This document shows positions 1 to 5,965 of a stretch of 11,118 nucleotides of DNA, piece by piece. The notes below the pieces were generated by a model, which had not been told where the DNA came from, did no database searches, and worked only from the letters and a program-made list of their open reading frames with translations. Every line of letters begins with the position of its first letter. Position 1 is the first letter of the stretch. The DNA lies in the NCBI GenBank assembly GCA_945877525.1, contig CAMDVP010000084.1, positions 1-11,118 on the forward strand, in the 5' to 3' direction. This DNA comes from an uncultured Clostridia bacterium (GTDB lineage: Bacteria > Bacillota > Clostridia > Christensenellales > Aristaeellaceae). A program made the position numbers and the translations under genes.

Positions 1-50
1 AACACCCCATTCGTTAGTAGTATACCATACTGTCTAACAAATGGGGTGCT
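1..50. repeat. 50-bp imperfect inverted repeat (cruciform-like)
   Basis: Arms 1-17 and 34-50 pair with two mismatches (C12/A39 and A2/C49). Inside the 16-nt interval a second dyad, AGTAT (19-23) with ATACT (27-31), leaves only three unpaired bases. The whole 50 bp could fold as one long hairpin. No T-run follows it on the plus strand, so it is not a clean rho-independent terminator. It could be a terminator for a gene beyond the left edge, a small dispersed palindromic element or an operator. The window edge prevents a choice. Confidence 0.6.
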
Positions 51-119
51 GTTCATTTTGCGGCATCCGGCCGGTGATTTTCATTTATGCTGTTCTGTTT
101 CTATAATTATCTCTTTGTA

Positions 120-250
120 TTCGGCAGGAGGATTTCGCCTCTGCGGAGGCGAGCAGAGGGCTTTGCGATCATTGTCGCTTCGCTTTCGACTTCCGCCTTC
201 GGCAGACTCGCCACTGGCGAGGCGTCGCCCTCTGCACTCCTTCGCACCGC
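120..250. repeat. Structured GC-rich intergenic block with nested hairpins
   Basis: This block lies in a 387-bp stretch without a credible gene. It holds CGCCTC-TGCG-GAGGCG (136-151), CTCGCC-ACT-GGCGAG (207-221) and a long-range 9-bp perfect pairing between GCAGAGGGC (153-161) and GCCCTCTGC (227-235) that encloses the second hairpin. A 75-codon ORF running through it (46-273) is an arginine/proline/leucine-rich translation of the palindromes and has no convincing ribosome binding site. I regard the block as a non-coding repeat or RNA-structure element. Its function is unknown. Confidence 0.5.
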
Positions 251-281
251 ATCCTTATAATCGTTCAGAATAAGCATAGTA

Positions 282-375
282 TAATACTGTCTTGCACAAA
301 AAGAATAGCATCAAGAGGACGGACCCGAAGGTTTCCAAAGGGCGACCGGAAAGCCCTTTGCTCGCGCCCGCAGGC
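282..375 (+). repeat. 94-bp dispersed repeat, copy 1
   Basis: This segment aligns without gaps to 10783-10876 with eight mismatches over 94 bp (counted by eye), in the same orientation. Similarity continues weakly for about 12 bases beyond the right end with one indel. The copy contains a hairpin, CAAAGGGC (335-342) pairing with GCCCTTTG, followed by a partly degenerate second hairpin in the TCGCGCC region. It sits 12 bp beyond the stop codon of the minus-strand isomerase gene, so on that strand it may act as 3' processing or termination structure. It matches no insertion sequence that I recognise. Confidence 0.8.
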
Positions 376-387
376 CGAACCCCTGCA

Positions 388-1224
388 TCACAGATCAATA
401 CTCATTTCCTCAGCCAGCCCCTTCAAGTACCGCGTGGCCTGCACATAGTCCTCCTCCTCGGTCATGTGCTCCAGCATCAGGCAGATGCGGTCATCCAGGC
501 GCGTCATGCACCGCAGGTAGGTGCGGTAGTCCAGTCCGCCGGTGCCGGGGCGGCATTCGTCCAGATGGACGGTCAGCTGATCGCGCAGGATAATGTCCTT
601 GGCGTGGCAGCTGCGGATATAGGGAGCCAGCTTATCAAACCAGTCCTCAATCACCTCAGCGTTTCGGTAATAGAGGGAGGGGCTGGTGATGATGTTCACC
701 ACGTCCATATGCGCCGCAAAGCACGGCCGGTCGATCGCCTGAATCAGGGCAAGGTATTCCTCCGGTGTGGAGGGGAGCATCCAGGGCATGGGCTCCAGCG
801 TATAGCAGGTGTGCTGTGGCCTGGCTGCGTCAATGATCCGCTGGGTGGCGCCGACCACGTCGTCAAAGGCCCGCCGGGTGAAATTGTCCATATGCGGTCC
901 ATCCCACAGCGTTGGATGATAGGTGCCGGCTATGTTGACGCAGCAGTTGGCCTCCACATGGTCGGCCAGCTCCAGCTGATGAACGGCCCGCTCAATGGCT
1001 GCCTCCCGCTTTTCCCTTTGCGGATCCAGCACGTTGTTCCACACGCCGACCTCGCAAATCACCAGGTCTGCTGCCCGGGCCGCGTCGCGGTAGCCGTCAA
1101 TCACCCGATCCGCCGCCGTGTAGTCCACCGGGAAATACACCGCCGAATAGCCTGCCTCCAGATTTGCGGCAGCCCATTCCTCCGGCGAGCGCCACTTTTT
1201 GAAAATCATTCCGCCAAACCGCAC
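388..1224 (-). CDS. Sugar phosphate isomerase/epimerase-like TIM barrel protein
   Basis: The 278-aa protein has the size and pattern of the xylose isomerase-like / AP endonuclease 2 TIM barrel superfamily. Four residues fit the usual divalent-metal site, each at the end of a predicted strand: Glu144 (TLEPMPW), Asp174 (AHMDVVN), His207 (SCHAKD) and Glu252 (MLEHM). The PGTGGLDY segment (226-233) is also typical. Relatives isomerise or epimerise sugars, sugar acids or inositol derivatives in the cytoplasm; the substrate here cannot be read from the sequence. The start is GTG at 1224, preceded by AAAGGGGG seven bases upstream; the in-frame ATG at 1209 lacks a spaced ribosome binding site. The gene is divergent from an FMN oxidase-like gene and an aldo/keto reductase gene, which suggests a shared small oxidation/isomerisation pathway (inference). 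A near-consensus promoter lies just upstream. Confidence 0.85.
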   Translation of the reverse strand: MRFGGMIFKKWRSPEEWAAANLEAGYSAVYFPVDYTAADRVIDGYRDAARAADLVICEVGVWNNVLDPQREKREAAIERAVHQLELADHVEANCCVNIAGTYHPTLWDGPHMDNFTRRAFDDVVGATQRIIDAARPQHTCYTLEPMPWMLPSTPEEYLALIQAIDRPCFAAHMDVVNIITSPSLYYRNAEVIEDWFDKLAPYIRSCHAKDIILRDQLTVHLDECRPGTGGLDYRTYLRCMTRLDDRICLMLEHMTEEEDYVQATRYLKGLAEEMSIDL

Positions 1225-1252
1225 GGGAAGGCCCCCTTTGCCGTTTTTTCAG

Positions 1253-1281
1253 ATTATAGCATGGACGGCGGCGGTTTTCAA
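1253..1281 (-). promoter_or_regulatory. Sigma-A promoter for the isomerase gene
   Basis: On the minus strand TTGAAA (1276-1281) and a perfect TATAAT (1253-1258) are separated by 17 bp, about 30 bp upstream of the GTG start. This is a strong housekeeping-type promoter by sequence. Confidence 0.75.
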
Positions 1282-1299
1282 TCCGCTGGCGCTGCGGGC

Positions 1300-1328
1300 T
1301 TTACTTTTCCCTCCGTATGGTTTATCAT
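1300..1328 (+). promoter_or_regulatory. Probable sigma-A promoter for the FMN oxidase/AKR operon
   Basis: TTTACT (1300-1305) and TATCAT (1323-1328) have a 17-bp spacer and lie 48 bp upstream of the ATG at 1377. It is weaker than the divergent promoter and lies back to back with it. A short dyad CCGC...GCGG (1283-1297) sits between the two -35 elements and could be an operator, but it is too short to trust. Confidence 0.5.
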
Positions 1329-1376
1329 GACAGGCAGGAAGTCACCGTTTCAACAACACGCATCGGAGGCAAGACC

Positions 1377-2294
1377 ATGGATACAGGCAAGGTAACCGAT
1401 CCGCGGGATTCCAACCAGTTGACCCGCGCCTATCTGGATTCGCTGCTGGTGGAGGCCAGGTATCTGGACAGCTGCGTCCCGGAACTGGAAATGGAGCTTT
1501 TTGGCGCGCGCTTTGCGTCGCCTGTCATGATTGCCGCCTTCTCCCATCTTGGCGGTACGCATCCCGGCGGCATGGCGGAAATGGCCCGGGGCGCCAGGCT
1601 GGCCGGGGTATGCAACTGGGCGGGAATGGGTGACACCGCCGAGCTGGAAGGAATTCTCTCCACCGGCGCGCCCACCATCAAAATCGTTAAGCCCTATGCC
1701 GACCGCCGGCTGGTTTTTGAGCGGCTGCGCCATGCGGAACAGGCCGGCGCATTGGCCGTCGGCATGGATATCGACCACAGCTTTGATCACCGGGGCATGC
1801 CGGATCATGTGGTGGGCATGGATATGAAGCCTGTTTCTTCTGACGAACTGCGCGAATTTGTCCGCGCTACCCGCCTGCCCTTCGTGGTGAAGGGCGTGCT
1901 GAGCGTGCAGGACGCGGTCCGGTGCGCTGAAGCAGGCGTGCAGGGCATCCTGCTTTCCCATCACCACGGCATTATGCCCTGGGCGGTGCCGCCCCTGATG
2001 GCTCTGCCCCGCATTCGTGATGCGCTGGGCGACAGCATGGCGCTGTTTGTGGACTGCTCCATCGACAGTGGCGAGGACGCCTTCAAGTGCCTGGCCCTGG
2101 GGGCAAAGGCCGTGTGCGTGGGCCGCGCCTGCCTGCCCGCCTTCCGGGAAAGCGGCGCGGAGGGCGTGAAGCGATATATCGACGGCATGAACGACCAGCT
2201 GCGCGCCATGATGGCCCGCACCTGTTCCCCGGACGTGCGAAGCATTCCGCGCAATGTGCTGTGGAGCGCCGCCACCGGCCTGCCCGTGGATTGA
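1377..2294 (+). CDS. FMN-dependent alpha-hydroxy-acid oxidase/dehydrogenase family protein, atypical
   Basis: The 305-aa protein follows the C-terminal two thirds of the FMN_dh (glycolate oxidase / lactate dehydrogenase) barrel. VVKGVLSVQDAVRCAEAG (170-187) carries the FMN-contacting Lys172, SHHHG (194-198) sits at the catalytic-histidine loop, and VDCSIDSGEDAFKCLALGAKAVCVGR (225-250) sits at the FMN-phosphate loop. Aligned by eye, His196 keeps the catalytic base. The substrate-binding Arg of SNHGxR is replaced by Ile, the QLY tyrosine by Lys105, and the GGxRR loop reads CSIDS. The usual family length is 350-380 aa, so the N-terminal part is reduced. An oxidation or isomerisation of something other than a simple 2-hydroxy acid is therefore likely (inference). 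The ATG at 1377 is chosen because GGAGG (1365-1369) lies seven bases upstream; the longer frame from 1317 has none. It is the first gene of a two-gene operon with the aldo/keto reductase. Confidence 0.75.
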   Translation: MDTGKVTDPRDSNQLTRAYLDSLLVEARYLDSCVPELEMELFGARFASPVMIAAFSHLGGTHPGGMAEMARGARLAGVCNWAGMGDTAELEGILSTGAPTIKIVKPYADRRLVFERLRHAEQAGALAVGMDIDHSFDHRGMPDHVVGMDMKPVSSDELREFVRATRLPFVVKGVLSVQDAVRCAEAGVQGILLSHHHGIMPWAVPPLMALPRIRDALGDSMALFVDCSIDSGEDAFKCLALGAKAVCVGRACLPAFRESGAEGVKRYIDGMNDQLRAMMARTCSPDVRSIPRNVLWSAATGLPVD

Positions 2295-2319
2295 GCACGC
2301 GAAAGGAGAAAGGCGCATC

Positions 2320-3276
2320 ATGAAGCATACGCTGAAGCTTTCCGGCACGGGGCTGTCCGTCAGCCCCTTCGGGCTGGGCTGCACCCGGGCAGGCTCCGCC
2401 TGGACGGGCGACAGGGCTGACCGTCTGCTGGACTTTTTTCTGGATCATGGCGGAAATGTCATCGACACCGCGCGGATCTATGGCCTCCCGGATATCGGAG
2501 CCAGCGAGGCCACGCTAGGCGAGTGGCTGCACCGCCGGGGCCGCCGCCATGAAATACTCCTCATGACCAAGGGCGGGCACCCGGAGGTCAGCTCCATGCA
2601 TACAAGCCGCATGGGCCCCGGGGACATGGAGGCCGACCTGGCTGCCAGCCTGCGCGCCCTGCGGACGGATTATATCGACGTCTATTTCTACCACCGCGAC
2701 GATACGCAGCAGCCCGTGGGCGAACTGCTGGAGCGCATGGAGGATTTCCGACGGGCGGGCCGCATCCGCTTCTATGCCTGCTCCAACTGGTCCACCCGGC
2801 GCATGCGGGAGGCAGACGGCTATGCCCGCGCCCATGGCCTGACCGGCTTTGTGGGCAACGAATGTCTGTACAATCTGGGCTCGGAGGGCGCGGGGCTTCT
2901 CATGGACGACACCCTTGTCCGCGCGGACGGGGATATGCTTGCCTATCATCAGGGCGGCACGCAGAATACCATGATGCCATACAGCGGGCTGTGCGAGGGC
3001 TTTTTCCATCGCCTGGACAGCGAGGGCCTGACCGACCGGGTCAGGCGCAGCCCCTACTGTACCCCGGTCAATCTGCGCATGGCAGAGCGCATCACCCTTC
3101 TGCGGGAAAGGTATGGGGCGACGATCTCCCAGGTGCTGGCAGGGTTCTTCTTCACCCGGCCCGTCCCCATGCTTCCCCTGTTCGGATGCAGCTCGGAGGA
3201 ACACCTGGCGGAGCTGATTGCCGCCGTGGATATGCCTTTCACCCCGGAGGATTACCGCCTGCCGCAGGATAGGTGA
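2320..3276 (+). CDS. Aldo/keto reductase family oxidoreductase
   Basis: This is a 318-aa NAD(P)H-dependent (beta/alpha)8 barrel reductase. The catalytic tetrad is visible: Asp49 and Tyr54 (NVIDTARIYG), Lys84 (LMTKGG) and His125 (YFYHRDD). The opening FGLGCTRAG and ASEATLGEWL segments, and ACSNW (153-157), are also typical. Members reduce aldehydes, ketoses or keto-steroids to alcohols, or run the reverse reaction; the substrate is not readable. The start is ATG at 2320 with AAAGGAG about 11 bases upstream, and an upstream extension would overlap the previous gene. It begins 25 bp after the FMN enzyme stop and so is almost certainly co-transcribed with it. Together with the divergent isomerase this suggests interconversion of a sugar or sugar acid (inference). 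A strong hairpin terminator follows 17 bp after the stop. Confidence 0.88.
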   Translation: MKHTLKLSGTGLSVSPFGLGCTRAGSAWTGDRADRLLDFFLDHGGNVIDTARIYGLPDIGASEATLGEWLHRRGRRHEILLMTKGGHPEVSSMHTSRMGPGDMEADLAASLRALRTDYIDVYFYHRDDTQQPVGELLERMEDFRRAGRIRFYACSNWSTRRMREADGYARAHGLTGFVGNECLYNLGSEGAGLLMDDTLVRADGDMLAYHQGGTQNTMMPYSGLCEGFFHRLDSEGLTDRVRRSPYCTPVNLRMAERITLLRERYGATISQVLAGFFFTRPVPMLPLFGCSSEEHLAELIAAVDMPFTPEDYRLPQDR

Positions 3277-3292
3277 TGCTGTCTCTTTTGCA

Positions 3293-3331
3293 AAACAGGG
3301 CTCCGATGCGCACGGCTTCGGAGCCCTGTTT
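3293..3331. terminator. Bidirectional hairpin terminator between convergent genes
   Basis: A 14-bp perfect stem, AAACAGGGCTCCGA (3293-3306) with its complement at 3318-3331, encloses an 11-nt loop. The stem ends in A and T runs (AAA/TTT), which serve as short tails in either direction; no longer U-tract is present. It sits between the aldo/keto reductase (plus) and the LysR gene (minus). Confidence 0.75.
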
Positions 3332-3356
3332 GCTGCCTGATGATGGCTGACCGGCG

Positions 3357-4274
3357 CTACACCAGGCTCAGGAAGGCACGCATGGGGGCGGTCAGCGTCC
3401 GGGTGCGCTTGTAGAACAGGCTGATGCTGCGGGACACGTCCGGGCTGTCGATGCGGTAAAAGCACAGCCGCGCATCCGGCGGCGCGCTGATGGCCAGCGT
3501 ATCGCTGATGAAGGCCGCGCCAAGCCCGTAGCCGGCCAGGTTGTAGGCGGCGAGCTGCTGATCCAGCTGCAGGCGGATCCTGGGAGCGAACCCCGCTTGG
3601 GCGCAACGCAGCTCGGCGCGCCGCCGGGTATCGTTGCCCTCCTTCAGCAGGAGAAAGGGCGTATCCGCGAACAGGGCCAGCGGCACGCAGGGAGTGTTTT
3701 CGCACCGCAGCTCCTCCGCGGTGAGGCGATAGGGCGCGGCAGCTGCATTTACCGGCAGCGTGCGGGGGACAGCCAGCACGACCTGTTCCTGCTGGCAGGG
3801 GCGGGATTCATACACGGCGGGGTCAAACACACTGTTGTCGATAGCAAAATCCAGCGTACCCTCCTGCAGCTCGTCCTTGAGATGTGCGGTGTGCGCCTCG
3901 TGCAGGCGAAGTTCCACCCCGGGATACCGCTCGGAGAATGCGCTCAGCAGCGGCGGCAGCACATAGGAGGTGAACAGCGTGGTGCCGCCCAGGGTCAGCA
4001 CACCGGTGACGCACTTCTCCGCATCGTCCAGATACTGGCGCAGTTCCGCTTCCTCCTGCTGAAGCTGCTCTGCGGCGCGGATATAGGCGCGGCCGGCTTC
4101 TGTGAGCGCGATGGGCGAGATGCTGCGATCGAAGATGGGCGCGCCGATTCGCCTTTCCGCCTTGCGAACCATCTGGCTCAGGGAAGGCTGGGATATGTAC
4201 AGCACCTGCGCGGCCCGGGTAAAGCTGCCCTGACGGTATACCTCGTAAATATAGGTTATTTCATGCAGCAGCAT
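3357..4274 (-). CDS. LysR-type transcriptional regulator
   Basis: This 305-aa protein has the standard LysR layout. A winged helix-turn-helix occupies residues 1-60 (GSFTRAAQVLYISQPSLSQ at 16-34, then VRKAERRIGAPIFDR). A linker helix follows (about 61-85), and from about 90 to the end there is a two-lobed periplasmic-binding-protein-like effector domain (GVLTLGGTTLFTSYVLPPLL at 91-110, YPGVELRLHE at 118-126). It should bind DNA in the cytoplasm as a dimer or tetramer and respond to a small molecule. The gene is divergent from aspA across a 125-bp gap rich in dyads, so aspA and its own gene are the likely targets, and aspartate, fumarate or a related metabolite may be the effector (inference). 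The ATG at 4274 starts in the usual place relative to the HTH, although its ribosome binding site (GAAGCAAG) is weak. That would suit low expression of a regulator. Confidence 0.9.
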   Translation of the reverse strand: MLLHEITYIYEVYRQGSFTRAAQVLYISQPSLSQMVRKAERRIGAPIFDRSISPIALTEAGRAYIRAAEQLQQEEAELRQYLDDAEKCVTGVLTLGGTTLFTSYVLPPLLSAFSERYPGVELRLHEAHTAHLKDELQEGTLDFAIDNSVFDPAVYESRPCQQEQVVLAVPRTLPVNAAAAPYRLTAEELRCENTPCVPLALFADTPFLLLKEGNDTRRRAELRCAQAGFAPRIRLQLDQQLAAYNLAGYGLGAAFISDTLAISAPPDARLCFYRIDSPDVSRSISLFYKRTRTLTAPMRAFLSLV

Positions 4275-4289
4275 AGCTTGCTTCGTTTC

Positions 4290-4359
4290 ATATAGGTAGT
4301 TACCTATATCTTCCTTTATCTATTTGGTATTTGCAAATAGTATAGTATCCTCCTATACT
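4290..4359. promoter_or_regulatory. LysR operator region: three dyads
   Basis: The AT-rich gap between the LysR gene and aspA carries three clear dyads. ATATAGGTA/TACCTATAT lies at 4290-4309 (9-bp arms, 2-bp centre). CTATTTG/CAAATAG lies at 4320-4340 (7-bp arms, 7-bp spacer). AGTATAG/CTATACT lies at 4339-4359 (7-bp arms, 7-bp spacer). A perfect 12-bp palindrome, TATTTGCAAATA (4328-4339), is embedded in the second. LysR regulators usually bind one recognition dyad near their own promoter and a second activation site abutting the target -35. The 4290-4309 and 4320-4359 sites could have these two roles. Their assignment to this regulator is inference. Confidence 0.6.
4331..4359 (+). promoter_or_regulatory. 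Probable aspA promoter
   Basis: TTGCAA (4331-4336) and TATACT (4354-4359) have a 17-bp spacer, 40 bp upstream of the aspA ATG. Both elements lie inside the dyads described for the LysR operator region, so regulator binding would overlap the polymerase site. The -35 matches consensus at four of six positions, which fits an activator-assisted promoter. Confidence 0.5.
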
Positions 4360-4399
4360 GAAAGCAAGCCGATATGGCCAAAAAGGAGCCGTGACACGC

Positions 4400-5785
4400 A
4401 TGAACAGAGTGGAGCATGACCTGGTGGGGGAGATGGCCGTTCCTCAAAACGCCTATTATGGCATTCATGCCCTGCGGGCAGCGGAGAACTTTCCGATCAC
4501 AGGCCGCCGCCTCCCGGATGATATGATTGTGAGCATGGCATGGATCAAGAAAGCCTGCGCCCTGGCCAACTGCCGCGCCGGCACGCTGCCAGAGCGGGTG
4601 GCCGGCGCCATTACAGCTGCCTGCAACGAGCTGATTGCAGGCAAGTTGCACGACCAGTTCATTGTGGATCCCATTCAGGGCGGAGCGGGTACCTCCACCA
4701 ATATGAACGCCAACGAGGTGATTGCCAACCGTGCGATCGAGCTGCTGGGCGGAACGAAGGGCGACTATGCCCTTGTGCATCCCAACGATCATGTGAACTG
4801 CGGACAGTCCACCAATGATATCTACCCCACCTGCGTCAAGATGACGCTGTACCGGGCCTGCGAACCGCTGCTGTGGGAGCTGGACGCGCTCCTTGACGCG
4901 CTGAAGGATCGGGCCGCCGCCTTTGACAGCGTGATCAAAATGGGCCGCACCCAGCTGCAGGACGCCGTGCCCATTCGCCTGGGGCAGGAGTTTGCCGCCT
5001 ACGCTGCAGTGCTTCGGCGGGAGAAGGCGCGGCTTGTGCGCAGCCGAAAGGAACTGCTGCAGCTGAATCTGTGCGGCACTGCCGTGGGCACGGGCATCAA
5101 TGCCTCCTCAGCCTATATCGGGCAGATCGTGCCGCTGCTGGCGGAGCTGACGGGCATTTCCTTTACCCAAAGCCCCGACCTGGTGGACGCCACCCAGAAT
5201 ACGGACTGCTACCTGGCGCTTTCCGCCGCCCTCAAGAGCTGCGCCGTAAGTCTGTCCAAGATGTGCAACGACCTGCGGCTCATGTCCTCCGGCCCGCGGG
5301 ACGGGCTGGGAGAAATCAGCCTGCCTGCCCGGCAGAACGGTTCCTCCATCATGCCGGGCAAAGTGAATCCCGTGATTCCCGAGGTGGTCAACCAGCTTGC
5401 CTTCCGCATCATCGGGTATGACACAACCGTCACCCTGGCCGTGGAGGGCGGCCAGCTGGAGCTGAATGCCTTTGAGCCGGTGATTTTCGACAGCCTGTAT
5501 CAGGGCCTGACCATGCTGGCCCGGGGCGTGCATACGCTGAACATCCACTGCGTTCGCGGCATTCGCGCCAATGAGGAGGCGTGCCGCCGGGAGGTGGAGC
5601 GCTCGGTGGGCGTGGTGACGGCCCTGTGTCCGAAAATCGGCTACAATGCTGCCTGTGCCCTGGCCCGGGAGGCGCTTCGAACGCAGCGTCCCGTGCGCGA
5701 GCTTGCCCGCCAGTGGGGTTTGCTGACCGATGGAGAACTGAGCGCGCTGCTGAACCCCGCGGCCATGACGGGCGCTCGCGGCTGA
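4400..5785 (+). CDS. aspA: Aspartate ammonia-lyase
   Basis: This 461-aa enzyme of the aspartase/fumarase superfamily is near the usual family length. It deaminates L-aspartate to fumarate and ammonia in the cytoplasm as a homotetramer. Signatures in order: YYGIHALRAAENF (19-31), TSTNMNANEV (98-107), HPNDHVNCGQSTND (127-140), GRTQLQDAVP (182-191), the catalytic loop GSSIMPGKVNP (314-324) with the base Ser315/Ser316 and Lys321, and VEGGQLELNAFEP (348-360). The LRAAENF opening and the MPGKVNP loop favour aspartase over fumarase C. The start is the ATG at 4400, with AAGGAG ending 11 bases upstream; the GTG at 4391 would be only two bases from that site. The gene is monocistronic, divergent from a LysR regulator and followed by a strong terminator. 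It likely supplies fumarate for anaerobic respiration or ammonia from aspartate. Confidence 0.93.
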   Translation: MNRVEHDLVGEMAVPQNAYYGIHALRAAENFPITGRRLPDDMIVSMAWIKKACALANCRAGTLPERVAGAITAACNELIAGKLHDQFIVDPIQGGAGTSTNMNANEVIANRAIELLGGTKGDYALVHPNDHVNCGQSTNDIYPTCVKMTLYRACEPLLWELDALLDALKDRAAAFDSVIKMGRTQLQDAVPIRLGQEFAAYAAVLRREKARLVRSRKELLQLNLCGTAVGTGINASSAYIGQIVPLLAELTGISFTQSPDLVDATQNTDCYLALSAALKSCAVSLSKMCNDLRLMSSGPRDGLGEISLPARQNGSSIMPGKVNPVIPEVVNQLAFRIIGYDTTVTLAVEGGQLELNAFEPVIFDSLYQGLTMLARGVHTLNIHCVRGIRANEEACRREVERSVGVVTALCPKIGYNAACALAREALRTQRPVRELARQWGLLTDGELSALLNPAAMTGARG

Positions 5786-5808
5786 TCACAAGGGAAAGAA
5801 GCAAAATC

Positions 5809-5894
5809 AAAATGGCAAGCGGGGGGGCGGTATCGCTTTGCATAAAGCTGACGGCTGATGACGCCCCTCGGCTTGCCATTTTATTGATGTTTTT
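5809..5894. terminator. Bidirectional terminator after aspA
   Basis: A 12-bp perfect stem, AAAATGGCAAGC (5809-5820) with GCTTGCCATTTT (5871-5882), continues across a 3-by-3 internal loop into GGGGCG/CGCCCC (5824-5829 with 5862-5867). It encloses a further small hairpin, GCTTT-GCAT-AAAGC (5835-5848). A T-rich tail (TTTTATTGATGTTTTT) follows on the plus strand, and a T-rich tail also follows on the minus strand. It serves aspA and the convergent glycosidase gene. The long 32-nt loop is unusual for a simple terminator. Confidence 0.75.
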
Positions 5895-5965
5895 CAGGCT
5901 TCTCCAGCCATGATGCTTCCATTCATATGTGCCGGTATCCGGCGATGGATGCCCATAAACCGGCC

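Noticed and set aside
46..273. A 75-codon ORF in the left intergenic region
   Set aside because: Its composition is the translation of palindromic GC-rich sequence, it lacks a good ribosome binding site, and it shows no domain or transmembrane pattern.
292..1395. A 367-codon open frame on the plus strand across the isomerase gene
   Set aside because: It starts inside the 94-bp repeat and runs antisense to a protein with a complete metal-ligand set, so it is a shadow frame.
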